DNA from: Haloferax litoreum
Lineage (GTDB): Archaea; Halobacteriota; Halobacteria; Halobacteriales; Haloferacaceae
Length of the DNA stretch: 64,000 nt
NCBI RefSeq assembly: GCF_009674605.1
Contig: NZ_WKJO01000001.1
Location: forward strand, 2,480,001 to 2,544,000
Reading direction: 5' to 3'
Shown here: positions 45,055 through 53,426 of the stretch, piece after piece
Layout of the letters: the number at the start of each line of letters is the position of its first letter
How positions within the stretch are numbered: position 1 is the first letter of the stretch
Program-made: the position numbers and the translations under genes
The notes under the pieces: generated by a model
Database searches by the model: none
The model's input: only the letters and a program-made list of their open reading frames with translations
What the model was told of the DNA's origin: nothing

Positions 45055-46698
45055 ATGATACCCTCTCGCGCCGAGTGGCGCGCCGACCGACCGACACTCG
45101 CCGTGGGTGCACTCGCCCTCGTCGCACTCGTCGTCCGTCTGGTCGGCCTCGGCGACCGGCCACTCCACTGGGACGAGGCCCGCGTCGGGTACTGGAGTCT
45201 CCGTTATCTAGAGACGGGGTACCTGACGTACCGGCCAGTCGCCGGTGGGCCACTCGTCTACCTCCTCGGTCGGACGTCACTCGCCGTCTTCGGTCCAACC
45301 GACTTCGCGCTCCGTCTCCCCGTCGCCGTCGCTGGTGCCGCACTTCCGCTCGTCTCCCTCCTCTTTCGGTCCCATCTGGAGGACGACGAGACTGTCGCAT
45401 TCGCCGCCGTCCTCGCACTGAGTCCGCTCCTCGTCTACTACGGACGGTTCGCCCGCGGTGACCTCCTCGCGGTAGGCTTTACGCTCGCTGCCTTCGGCTT
45501 CGCCCTCAGATTACTCGACGGCGACGGCCGGCACAACGCATACGGCCTCGCTGCGGCGAGTGCGCTGGCCCTCGCATCGTCTGGCTTGGCCGTCGTCACA
45601 CTCGGGTGTCTCGGAATCGCCGGTGTGCTCGTCTTCGACCACGCGGCACTCCTCCAGTCGTCACGTCCCGCCGCGACGCGACTCGGAGAATTCGCCGCAC
45701 GCATCCGTGGTGAATCGACGTACGCAGCACGCTCGGTGCTCGTCTTCGTGGGCCTCTACATCTTCACCTTCGCTCCGCGGGCCGGCATCACCGACGACGC
45801 TGGACTCTACACGCCGGGGACGATTCTGGCGGCAATCGACGTGGCACTGTTCGAGTCGGTTCGCCGTTTCCTCGGCGTCCGTGTCGCCGACCGCTACCCC
45901 GAGGGCACCCACGAGTACCTCCCGTACCTCGGTGACTTCGTCGAGACACTCGCCGTGGCGGCGTTGCCGGTGACGCTCCTCGCCGTCGCAGTCTTCGTCG
46001 CCGACCGCTACACGGCGGGGGGGCCACGACCCGTCGTCTCTGCGGCCGCCTACTGGGCCGGTGCATCGCTCGTGTTCGTCCCGATGCTGACCGAAGTGTC
46101 GGCCCCGTGGCTGGGTGTCTACGCCGTCGTTCCACTCGCCATTCCGGCGGCCATCGGCCTCGCTACCCTCGTCAGGTGGGGACGAGACGCACTCGATACG
46201 GGGAGTATCCCGCGGGTCGCCGCCGCGGCACTCGTCCTGTTGGCACTCGTTGCCCAGACAGGTGCCGTCGCGACCGGAGAGGTCTACGCACCGAGCGACC
46301 GCGACACCCGCCTCGCGCACTACGCCCAACCGTCGAGCGAGTTCACCGAGTTCCGCGAGAACCTCTCGACGTGGGTCGGACCGACCGACGACGACGAAGT
46401 CGACGTGCTCTACTACGGCAGTTCGATGTACGTCGCCGACGGCGCGGCGGACTATCCTCCGGTCCCCGACCGATGGGGTGAGCGACTCCCGATGGCGTGG
46501 TACGTCGCCCGAATCGGTGCGGATACTGCGTCTGTCACTACGCCGGTGGAACTTCGAGAGCGTCCGAACGAAGCACCAGTGGTCGTCGCACCCGCTGACG
46601 AGCGGTCGACGCTCGCACCGATACTCGATGGCTACGTCGCACACGAGTACGACACGGCGCTCTGGGGGAGGCCTGTCGTCGTGTTCGTCAAAAAGTAG
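45055..46698 (+). CDS. Agl23-like GT-C fold membrane protein (flippase-associated family, TIGR03663 type)
   Basis: A 547-residue polytopic membrane protein with about 10-12 helices. The first extracellular loop starts HWDEARVGYWSLRYL, an acidic motif typical of GT-C glycosyltransferases that use lipid-linked donors, and the C-terminal ~130 residues form a soluble domain outside the membrane. The family is known in halophilic archaea as flippase activity-associated protein and resembles dolichyl-phosphate-mannose protein transferases. A role in N-glycan assembly would match aglB, aglJ and the rhomboid gene in this window. Direct substrate evidence is lacking. Confidence 0.8.
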   Translation: MIPSRAEWRADRPTLAVGALALVALVVRLVGLGDRPLHWDEARVGYWSLRYLETGYLTYRPVAGGPLVYLLGRTSLAVFGPTDFALRLPVAVAGAALPLVSLLFRSHLEDDETVAFAAVLALSPLLVYYGRFARGDLLAVGFTLAAFGFALRLLDGDGRHNAYGLAAASALALASSGLAVVTLGCLGIAGVLVFDHAALLQSSRPAATRLGEFAARIRGESTYAARSVLVFVGLYIFTFAPRAGITDDAGLYTPGTILAAIDVALFESVRRFLGVRVADRYPEGTHEYLPYLGDFVETLAVAALPVTLLAVAVFVADRYTAGGPRPVVSAAAYWAGASLVFVPMLTEVSAPWLGVYAVVPLAIPAAIGLATLVRWGRDALDTGSIPRVAAAALVLLALVAQTGAVATGEVYAPSDRDTRLAHYAQPSSEFTEFRENLSTWVGPTDDDEVDVLYYGSSMYVADGAADYPPVPDRWGERLPMAWYVARIGADTASVTTPVELRERPNEAPVVVAPADERSTLAPILDGYVAHEYDTALWGRPVVVFVKK

Positions 46699-46746
46699 TC
46701 GCGGGTTCTGTGCTGAACTGAATCTTGGCCGCGGCGCTGACTGGAC

Positions 46747-47697
46747 TTAGCGGAAGCCCATCGCTTCGATTTGCTCTTGGTAGCGGTTGCGGATAGTGAC
46801 TTCCGTCACCTGCGCCACGTCGGCGACTTCGCGCTGGGTCTTCTTCTCGTTACAGAGCAGCGAGGCGGCGTAGATTGCGGCGGCGGCGAATCCCGTCGGC
46901 GACTTGCCCGAGAGCAGGCCCTGCTCGGCAGAGACGTCGATGATTTCGGTGGCCTTCGCCTGTACCTCTTCGGACAGGTCGAGGGCGGAGGCGAACCGGG
47001 GGACGAACTGCTTGGGGTCGACTGGCTTGAGTTCGAGGCCAAGTTCTTGGGAAATGTAGCGGTACGTGCGACCAATCTCCTTCTGCGGGACGCGAGAAAC
47101 TTCGGCGACTTCGTCGAGCGAACGTGGGATGCCTTCCTGCCGACACGCGGCATAGAGGGCGGATGTGGCGACGCCCTCGATGGAGCGTCCCCGAATCAGG
47201 TCTTCGTTGAGTGCGCGTCGATAGATGACCGACGCGACTTCACGTACGGACCGCGGGACGCCGAGTGCGGACGCCATACGGTCGATTTCGCTGAGGGCGA
47301 ACTGCAGGTTTCGTTCACCGGCGTCTTTGGTCCGGATTCGTTCCTGCCACTTTCGAAGACGGTGCATCTGCGACCGTTTCTCCGACGAGAGCGACCGGCC
47401 ATAGGCGTCTTTGTCCTTCCAGTCGATGGTCGTCGTCAACCCACGGTCGTGCATCGTCTCCGTGATTGGTGCGCCCACGCGCGACTTCGACTGTCGTTCT
47501 GAGTGATTGAACGCGCGCCACTCTGGCCCTCGGTCGATCTGTCGCTCGTCGAGAACGAGACCACAGTCGTCACACACCAGCTCCCCCTGGTCTGCATCTG
47601 TGACGATCTGGTCAGACCCACACTCCGGGCAGTTGAGTCGCTCGTCCTCTTGTGCCGTTGCCTCCTCTCGTTGACGCTGCCGGCTCGGACGTTCCAT
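46747..47697 (-). CDS. tfb: Transcription initiation factor IIB
   Basis: A 316-residue TFB that recruits RNA polymerase to TBP-bound promoters. The N-terminal zinc ribbon has CPECGS and CDDCGLV, the B-finger/linker follows ([30 protein letters not shown]), and two cyclin repeats cover residues ~125-310, with the HTH contacting the BRE near the C-terminus ([20 protein letters not shown]). Haloarchaea possess several TFBs, so this is one of a set. A minus-strand TATA box 28 nt before the ATG predicts a leaderless mRNA. Confidence 0.96.
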   Translation of the reverse strand: MERPSRQRQREEATAQEDERLNCPECGSDQIVTDADQGELVCDDCGLVLDERQIDRGPEWRAFNHSERQSKSRVGAPITETMHDRGLTTTIDWKDKDAYGRSLSSEKRSQMHRLRKWQERIRTKDAGERNLQFALSEIDRMASALGVPRSVREVASVIYRRALNEDLIRGRSIEGVATSALYAACRQEGIPRSLDEVAEVSRVPQKEIGRTYRYISQELGLELKPVDPKQFVPRFASALDLSEEVQAKATEIIDVSAEQGLLSGKSPTGFAAAAIYAASLLCNEKKTQREVADVAQVTEVTIRNRYQEQIEAMGFR

Positions 47698-47720
47698 TAA
47701 AAGGTTTCTGGTGGAGCTCG

Positions 47721-47728
47721 AATTTAAA
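47721..47728 (-). promoter_or_regulatory. TATA box of the tfb gene
   Basis: TTTAAATT on the minus strand, centred about 28 nt before the start codon at 47697. Confidence 0.6.
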
Positions 47729-47838
47729 CCTTTTTGTCACAATCATGATAGACTGCGCCGTCCCCCGATTACCGGCTCGCGAGTTTCGACGTGTTTGCCT
47801 CTCCTACTTATACGGTTCCCTGACTAACGGTTAATCGA

Positions 47839-48813
47839 ATGGTAAGAGGTGCTACCGCGACACTTGTCATCGTACTACTCGTGGTGTTTTCGGGCTGTCT
47901 GGGTGGCGGAGGAGTGGCCACAGACCCTGCGCCGACACCCACGGAACCGCCATCGACCACGGCCACGTCGTCGCCGACGGACGCGACTGCGACCGGTGAC
48001 GTATCTGTCGAAGTCGTCGAAGTCGTCGATGGCGACACCATCAAAGTCGTCATGCCCGACGGTGCGCGCGAGACGGTTCGACTCCTCGGCGTCGACACGC
48101 CCGAGGTGTACGGTGAGAACACACCCGGCGAGTTCGAGGGCGTGCCAGATACCGACGAGGGAATCGCGTGTCTCCGCGATGCCGGCCACGACGCGAGTGA
48201 CTTCGCGAAAGACAGACTCTCCGGGAAGACGGTCGAACTCCGCTTCGACGAGAAAGCGGGTGAGCGAGGGTACTACGGCAGACTCCTCGCGTACGTCGTC
48301 GTCGACGGGTCCGAGTTCAACTACGAACTCCTCACCGACGGCCACGCTCGGTTCTACGAGAGTTCGCTCGAAGAACGCGAGCGATACGAACGCGCCGAGC
48401 GTGACGCACGCGAACGCGGTGTCGGCCTCTGGGCGTGTGCGACCGAAGGGTCGGCAGCAGGTGGGTCGGACGCGAGTACCGACGACGGGTTCTCTGTCAC
48501 CATCGTCGCCGACGCACCCGGGAACGACAACGACAATCTCAACGAGGAGTACGTGACCTTCAGAAACGACGGCGACGAGGTACTCGACCTCTCTGGGTGG
48601 ACTGTCTCCGACGCCGCCGGTGCGACGTACACCTTCGCCGAGGGGACGGAACTCGCCCCGGGTGGGGTACTGCGACTCCACACCGGGTCTGGAACCGACT
48701 CCGCCGAAGACGTCTACTGGGGGCGGTCGGGAGCAGTCTGGAACAACGGCGGTGACACGATTACCGTGCGCGACGCGTCTGGTGAAACGGTCCTCTCGTA
48801 CACGTACGAGTAG
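47839..48813 (+). CDS. Secreted lipoprotein with staphylococcal-nuclease and lamin-tail-like domains
   Basis: A 324-residue exported protein. The lipobox VFSGC (C20) follows a hydrophobic signal; a Pro/Thr-rich spacer comes next. Residues ~55-205 are a thermonuclease (SNase) domain with VVDGDTIKVVMPDG, RLLGVDTPEVYG, GRLLAYVVVDG and the catalytic Arg-containing segments. Residues ~225-324 resemble a lamin-tail domain (NEEYVTFRNDGDEVLDLSGWTVSD), an Ig-like module that binds nucleic acid or surface partners. It would sit on the outer face of the membrane and degrade external DNA for nutrients or defence. SNase plus LTD fusions are known in bacteria. Confidence 0.88.
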   Translation: MVRGATATLVIVLLVVFSGCLGGGGVATDPAPTPTEPPSTTATSSPTDATATGDVSVEVVEVVDGDTIKVVMPDGARETVRLLGVDTPEVYGENTPGEFEGVPDTDEGIACLRDAGHDASDFAKDRLSGKTVELRFDEKAGERGYYGRLLAYVVVDGSEFNYELLTDGHARFYESSLEERERYERAERDARERGVGLWACATEGSAAGGSDASTDDGFSVTIVADAPGNDNDNLNEEYVTFRNDGDEVLDLSGWTVSDAAGATYTFAEGTELAPGGVLRLHTGSGTDSAEDVYWGRSGAVWNNGGDTITVRDASGETVLSYTYE

Positions 48814-49030
48814 CGAGGCAGTCGACCAGCGAACGCGAAACTCGTCACGGCTGACCAAACGGGCCCCAACGACTCCACGTCGCCGTCAGGGGGAGGGGGC
48901 TGAAGCGTGTGACCCCCAGAAATTCTACGGTGTAATGCCTAATGAGTCTCTAGGCCGGCCATACCCTCCGATTCCGACGTTTTCCAGACAGTCTCCCAGA
49001 TTGATGTATTACCTCTGCGCATTCACAAAG

Positions 49031-49038
49031 TTATATGT
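49031..49038 (+). promoter_or_regulatory. TATA box of the 49065 gene
   Basis: TTATATGT centred about 30 nt before ATG 49065; it decides the start over an in-frame upstream codon at 49035. Confidence 0.55.
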
Positions 49039-49064
49039 ATAACCAAAGGAAATGTGTGAACACC

Positions 49065-49460
49065 ATGAGCACACTCGAGACGTCCCCCGTCGAAGCGGCC
49101 CTCTCGGCAGGCCGACCCACCGACCTGACGCCACTCACTATCGACGCAACGTCGCTCGACTCCACCGCTCCAGACCACTTGCGCGACCTGAAAGCCGGAC
49201 TCGCAGACGAAGGGTACCTTCCGGCGGAACTCGCCGTCGACGCACGATTCGACGAGGACTGTCCGTTCGCGGTCCAGTCGGAGTCGGACCGTCTTCGTGA
49301 GTACGTCCGCGCGGCCTCGTTCCTCGGGGCCGGCCGTCTCGTCGTCGACGTTTCAGAATGTTGCCGACCAGACGACGTGGAGACGACACTCGCTGCCCTC
49401 CAAGAGCGTGCCCACCGCGAGGGTGTCGCTTTTGAGGCTCGAGGTTCCATCGACGCCTGA
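49065..49460 (+). CDS. Hypothetical haloarchaeal protein coupled to a methyltransferase
   Basis: A 131-residue acidic protein. Notable are RPTDLTPLTIDATSLDSTAP, DHLRDLKAGLADEGYLPAELAVDA, VQSESDRLREYVRAASFLGAGRLVVDVSEC and a C-terminal alpha/beta end (ETTLAALQERAHREGVAFEARG). The alternation of helices and strands resembles a thioredoxin- or ferredoxin-like small domain, but I do not recognise a family. Its stop overlaps the methyltransferase ATG, TGATG, so the two products may act together in RNA or protein modification. Confidence 0.75.
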   Translation: MSTLETSPVEAALSAGRPTDLTPLTIDATSLDSTAPDHLRDLKAGLADEGYLPAELAVDARFDEDCPFAVQSESDRLREYVRAASFLGAGRLVVDVSECCRPDDVETTLAALQERAHREGVAFEARGSIDA

Positions 49461-50086
49461 TGGCAACCAAAGCCGCGTTGGAGGCGCAGTTGGCGGTGGT
49501 CGCTGGCTTCGAGAACCCGAAAGTCGCCCTCGAACAGTACCCGACGCCCCCGGGCCTCGCCGCGCACCTCGTCCACCTCGCAGACCTCCGCGGCGACGTC
49601 GAGGACACGACAGTCGTCGACCTCGGGTCCGGAACCGGGATGCTCGCCCTCGGTGCCGCCCTCCGCTCTCCTGCTCGCGTCGTCGGCGTCGAACTCGACC
49701 CCGAGGCGTTACAGACGGCGACGAGCAACGCCCGTCGTGTCGGCGCGAGTGCGCCCATCCACTGGGTCCGCGGTGACGCGACCCGCCTGCCACTGTGTCT
49801 CCCCGAGGACCAGCCAGTGACAGTTCTGATGAACCCGCCGTTCGGCGCACAGCGCGGTAACGAACACGCCGACCGTGCCTTCCTCGAATCGGTCGCCGAC
49901 GTCGCCGACGTGTCGTACTCGGTCCACAACGAGGGGAGCAAGGAGTTCGTCGAAGCGTTCGTCGCCGACGCCGGCGGCGAGTTGACCGACGCCTTCCGGG
50001 CGACGTTCGACCTCGAACGACAGTTCGACTTCCACGACTCGGACCGAAAAGAACTGGACGCCGAAGTGTTCAGAATCGAGTGGTAG
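49460..50086 (+). CDS. METTL5-like SAM-dependent N6-adenine methyltransferase
   Basis: A 208-residue class I methyltransferase. EQYPTPPGLAAHLVH leads into the SAM-binding VVDLGSGTGMLALGAA, then acidic VVGVELDPEAL, and the catalytic motif NPPFG at about residue 131. The family in archaea and eukaryotes (METTL5/TRMT112 type) modifies 18S/16S rRNA adenine at the N6 position. Here rRNA or another RNA is a reasonable target. No DNA specificity domain is present, so restriction-modification is unlikely. Co-translated with the hypothetical protein before it. Confidence 0.85.
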   Translation: MATKAALEAQLAVVAGFENPKVALEQYPTPPGLAAHLVHLADLRGDVEDTTVVDLGSGTGMLALGAALRSPARVVGVELDPEALQTATSNARRVGASAPIHWVRGDATRLPLCLPEDQPVTVLMNPPFGAQRGNEHADRAFLESVADVADVSYSVHNEGSKEFVEAFVADAGGELTDAFRATFDLERQFDFHDSDRKELDAEVFRIEW

Positions 50087-50119
50087 CGACGGGCTGACCG
50101 CGACGGTCGGTGTTTCGTC

Positions 50120-51775
50120 CTACTGGTACGTCTCTTGCCGAGCGACGCGAACGCGCGTCCCCTCGTACTCCGCGAAGACGAACGTGTCCTGCCGGACGAA
50201 CCGAATCCCGTCGAGCGTCGTCGTCACGTTCTGCGACGGCATCGGGCCGCGAACCGACCCGTTTGCGGACGATACAGCGAGGTCGTATCCCGACTCCGTC
50301 GGGACGACTGAGATGTTTCGTCCGGCCACGACTGGTTCTGCTTGGATTGGGTCCGTCGTGTGCGCGAGCGTCACCGAGTCGTTCGACACGAGGAAGACTC
50401 GGTACGCCGACTCACCAGTCCCCGAGACGACGAATCCGTCGCGCACGGCGGTGACCGTGTCTCGCCACCCGAGGCCACCGACCCTGACCGTCGACTCACC
50501 GTCGAACGCCAAGCGTCCGGTCGAGACGGCAGTCGTCCAGATACCCCGCTGTTGGCTCTTGACGATGACGCCAGAGGTGTTCGTCGTCGTCGATTCACCG
50601 AACAGTTCCACGTCGACGACGGCAGTCAAGCCGTTCGGCACGTCTTCGGCGTAGGTAATCTCGTAGTCTCGGACCGAGACGCTCTGTCCGGGCAGGTCGT
50701 CTGCGGCGGCGGTAAACAGGTTGGGGAGGATTGCAGGCCCGGTCAGTGCCGCCGTCGCGAGGAGGAGGACGGCCACGCCGACTTGCCAGCGCTCCGCGGC
50801 GAACAACGAGTTCGCAGGTGCGTGGTCACGAAGCGGCTTGTTGGAAGCCGATACCGTGAGTGCGACCAGTAGCGCGAGCGAGACGACCAGTGCGACTCCG
50901 ATAGCACGAAAGAGGACGAACGTGTCGGTTCCACGGAACCAGTACACCGCCCACATCGACTCGCTGACTGCAAAGAGGAGAACCCCGGCGAAACTCCGGT
51001 ATGCGCTCGGGCGGTCGGTTCCGCGTCGGTGGACCAGCCAAATTCCGAGGAGGACGCCGAACAGGAGACCGATAGCGTGGCCTTGGATGGCGATTTGCGC
51101 CCACCACGGCGTCGAGAACACCGGACGCGCCGTGGCGACGACTTCTGGATTCTGTAAGGCATCGTAGAACAGTCTGACGACGCGCCCGGAGACGAACGCG
51201 AGAATCGTCGTCAGGGGACGCGTGACGAGTGCGAACCCGGCGAACGCGAACACGACGCCGGAAAAGCCGATGACCGGCCCGAGGGCGAACACCGACGTGA
51301 GAAGGCCGACGCCGAACACGGCCAGCGGGAAGATGACGAGCGCCCGTGCGTACGGGTTCTCGGCGAACGACCCAAACGACGTCGACCCGCGGCGTGTCGG
51401 ATAGTGTCCCCACGCGTACTCGGCAATCGGGGCCAACGTCAACGTACCGACGAGGTTGCCGACGAGGTGCCCGGCGCTGGAGTGAGCGAACGCGGCGGTG
51501 ACCATACCGAGCGGATAGAAGTACGACCACGCCCGAAACGGGATGACGAGTGGTCGGTACCACGTCGAGAGTCCTCCCTGAACGAAGAGGTACACGGAGA
51601 GGACGCCCCCGATGCTGACGAGCGTTCCGAGGGGGAGTCCGAAGAGGAACCGACGGCGCAGTGGTGCCGTCAGGCGACGCGGCCGGTCGACGAGCGAGAG
51701 AACGACGAAGGCGACGAGGAACGCGGCGACGGCAGCGAGCCGGTGGAACGGAATCCAGCCGGGGATGTCTAGCAT
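50120..51775 (-). CDS. Rhomboid-family intramembrane protease with a C-terminal extracellular domain
   Basis: A 551-residue protein. The rhomboid core has HLVGNLVG (helix with conserved His/Asn), the catalytic Ser S172 in GFSGVVFAF and catalytic His H233 in QGHAIGLLFG, within about eight membrane helices. After residue ~355 comes a ~190-residue soluble domain rich in beta strands, likely outside the cell. From memory, the rhomboid RhoII of Haloferax volcanii (HVO_1474) affects a sulfated oligosaccharide on the S-layer glycoprotein; the location and size here suggest an orthologue. Substrates are unknown. Confidence 0.88.
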   Translation of the reverse strand: MLDIPGWIPFHRLAAVAAFLVAFVVLSLVDRPRRLTAPLRRRFLFGLPLGTLVSIGGVLSVYLFVQGGLSTWYRPLVIPFRAWSYFYPLGMVTAAFAHSSAGHLVGNLVGTLTLAPIAEYAWGHYPTRRGSTSFGSFAENPYARALVIFPLAVFGVGLLTSVFALGPVIGFSGVVFAFAGFALVTRPLTTILAFVSGRVVRLFYDALQNPEVVATARPVFSTPWWAQIAIQGHAIGLLFGVLLGIWLVHRRGTDRPSAYRSFAGVLLFAVSESMWAVYWFRGTDTFVLFRAIGVALVVSLALLVALTVSASNKPLRDHAPANSLFAAERWQVGVAVLLLATAALTGPAILPNLFTAAADDLPGQSVSVRDYEITYAEDVPNGLTAVVDVELFGESTTTNTSGVIVKSQQRGIWTTAVSTGRLAFDGESTVRVGGLGWRDTVTAVRDGFVVSGTGESAYRVFLVSNDSVTLAHTTDPIQAEPVVAGRNISVVPTESGYDLAVSSANGSVRGPMPSQNVTTTLDGIRFVRQDTFVFAEYEGTRVRVARQETYQ

Positions 51776-51903
51776 TGGCTACCTGTGTCGTGCGAACGGG
51801 TGATAAAGAAACCCGCGGAGAACTGCTTGAGCACTGCTAACGAGCGACACAGCGGCTGACGAAGCGTGACGCACGTAGCCGAACGGACGAGCGTCGCTCG
51901 CGG

Positions 51904-52182
51904 TCAGATTTTGCCTTCGGCGTCTTCGGCCAACTCCTCCATCCGCTTGCCGACGCGGCCAGCACTCGAGAACTCGTCTTCGCTCATCGCAGTCGCGAGG
52001 GCGTTCCCGAGGACGAAGACGGCGTGTTTGTGCTCGCTCTTGGACTTGTGGACGTGAGACGGGTCGACGCCGAGTTCGTCGTACGGGTCGAACAGCGAGG
52101 AGTCTACGTGTTCGCGGGCGGAGAAGTGGTCTTTGATGATAACCATCTGTTCGTGCAGCTCCAACAGTTCATCCTTGTGCAT
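51904..52182 (-). CDS. UPF0058 family protein
   Basis: A 92-residue helical protein with MHKDELLELHEQMVIIKDHF, then LFDPYDELGVDPSHVHKSKSEHKHAVFVLGNALA, which is characteristic of the archaeal UPF0058 family. The His/Lys-rich centre contrasts with an acidic C-terminus. No function is known to me for this family. Single gene with short upstream AT-rich region. Confidence 0.87.
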   Translation of the reverse strand: MHKDELLELHEQMVIIKDHFSAREHVDSSLFDPYDELGVDPSHVHKSKSEHKHAVFVLGNALATAMSEDEFSSAGRVGKRMEELAEDAEGKI

Positions 52183-52240
52183 GAGAGTCCGTTAGGCGCG
52201 AGGATGTTTTAAGAGTTATTGGGTACTGCTGTCATTCGGT

Positions 52241-52453
52241 TCAGAAGACGTACTCGTCTTCGTGACCCATCATCCCGTCGTCTTCGAACGCGCGGTCCTC
52301 GTCGGACATCGGACCGCTGGTCTTGTACGCACGGATGCCAGTCGAGAGCAAGTCTTCTATCGCTTCGTCACGGTTGACGAACTCACCTTTCTCGACGAGC
52401 TGGATGATCTGCATCTCCAGGTGTTCCGGCACGGTAATCTCTACTTTGGGCAT
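52241..52453 (-). CDS. Ribbon-helix-helix regulator
   Basis: A 70-residue protein whose first half is RHH: strand PKVEITVPEHLEMQI, helix IQLVEKGEFVNRDEAIEDLLSTGI. The C-terminus is acidic (DEDRAFEDDGMMGHEDEYVF) and could bind a partner or be disordered. It is likely a DNA-binding dimer controlling nearby or distant genes. No toxin partner is seen beside it. It lies 58 bp downstream on the same strand from nothing else, so it is a single-gene unit. Confidence 0.83.
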   Translation of the reverse strand: MPKVEITVPEHLEMQIIQLVEKGEFVNRDEAIEDLLSTGIRAYKTSGPMSDEDRAFEDDGMMGHEDEYVF

Positions 52454-52636
52454 CTGAACGTCCGACGGTTTGGAAGGGCCGTATATAACTCTACCGGGGT
52501 GACAATAGTGAATGTTGAACTTAGCCTTCCCCTAACCGAACTTCTGTTTTCGTTCTCCCGACTCTTGTTAGTAAATCCGATAGTCATCCGGTTCCGGAGT
52601 CGTTACAGATAGGTGCGTCGGGTCGAAGCATCGAAC

Positions 52637-53230
52637 ATGACCAAAGACGTCACGCACCTCTACGAAGAGTTCGGCGGTGACCGCTTGCCGCCGGGCCAAC
52701 GTGAGACACAACGATTCCCGGTCCTCTCGAAGAGCGGAACCCCGTCGTGGGACCCCGAGACGTGGTCGTTCGACGTATGGGGTGCAGTCGACAATCCACT
52801 CGACCTCTCGTTCGACGAGTTCCGCGACTTGCCGTCCGAGACGCAGCGACAGGACTTCCACTGCGTCACCGGGTGGAGCAAGTTCGACTGCGAGTTCGAA
52901 GGCGTCACGTTTCCGACCCTCGCCGAGGAAGCGGGCGTCACCGACGACGCAGTGCACGTGATGTTCCACGCGCTGGATGGCTACACCACGAACCTTCCAC
53001 TCGACGCGTGTATGCGGGACGAAGTGATGTTCGTCTGGGGCTACAACGGTGAAGACCTGCCAGCAGACCACGGTGGCCCGCTTCGGGTCGTCACCCCACA
53101 CAAGTACGCCTACAAGGGCGCAAAGTGGGTCTCGGGCGTCGAGTTCCTCACCGAACCCGAACGCGGATACTGGGAGAAGCGCGGGTACTCGAACACTGCG
53201 AACCCGTGGAACGAAGAGCGGTACAGTTAG
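52637..53230 (+). CDS. Sulfite-oxidase-fold molybdopterin oxidoreductase, cytoplasmic
   Basis: A 197-residue protein consisting of the molybdopterin-binding domain of the sulfite oxidase family. The Mo-ligating Cys is C76 in RQDFHCVTGWSKFDCEF; HALDGYTTNL, ADHGGPLRVVTPHKYAYKGAKWVSGVEF and the C-terminal YWEKRGYSN are typical of the YedY/MsrP-like short proteins. There is no twin-arginine signal, so it would act inside the cell. The start at 52637 gives a protein that begins near the domain. Substrate unknown: sulfite or an oxidised sulfur compound would be candidates. Confidence 0.86.
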   Translation: MTKDVTHLYEEFGGDRLPPGQRETQRFPVLSKSGTPSWDPETWSFDVWGAVDNPLDLSFDEFRDLPSETQRQDFHCVTGWSKFDCEFEGVTFPTLAEEAGVTDDAVHVMFHALDGYTTNLPLDACMRDEVMFVWGYNGEDLPADHGGPLRVVTPHKYAYKGAKWVSGVEFLTEPERGYWEKRGYSNTANPWNEERYS

Positions 53231-53426
53231 GTCGTCTTCTTTTTCCCCCTGTCGAGTCACCGAAGGGAGACTCTGACAGCGTCCGCGTGCGGCGCGAACG
53301 TCACCCTCGACGACCGAACATGTGGACTAATGGACAGAACCGTCGGCTCGGGGCCGCCGAGCGACACCGATAGCCCTCGGGACAGAAGGGAGAGTTTCAA
53401 GCGTCCCCGGTCCTGACCGTCCATCG

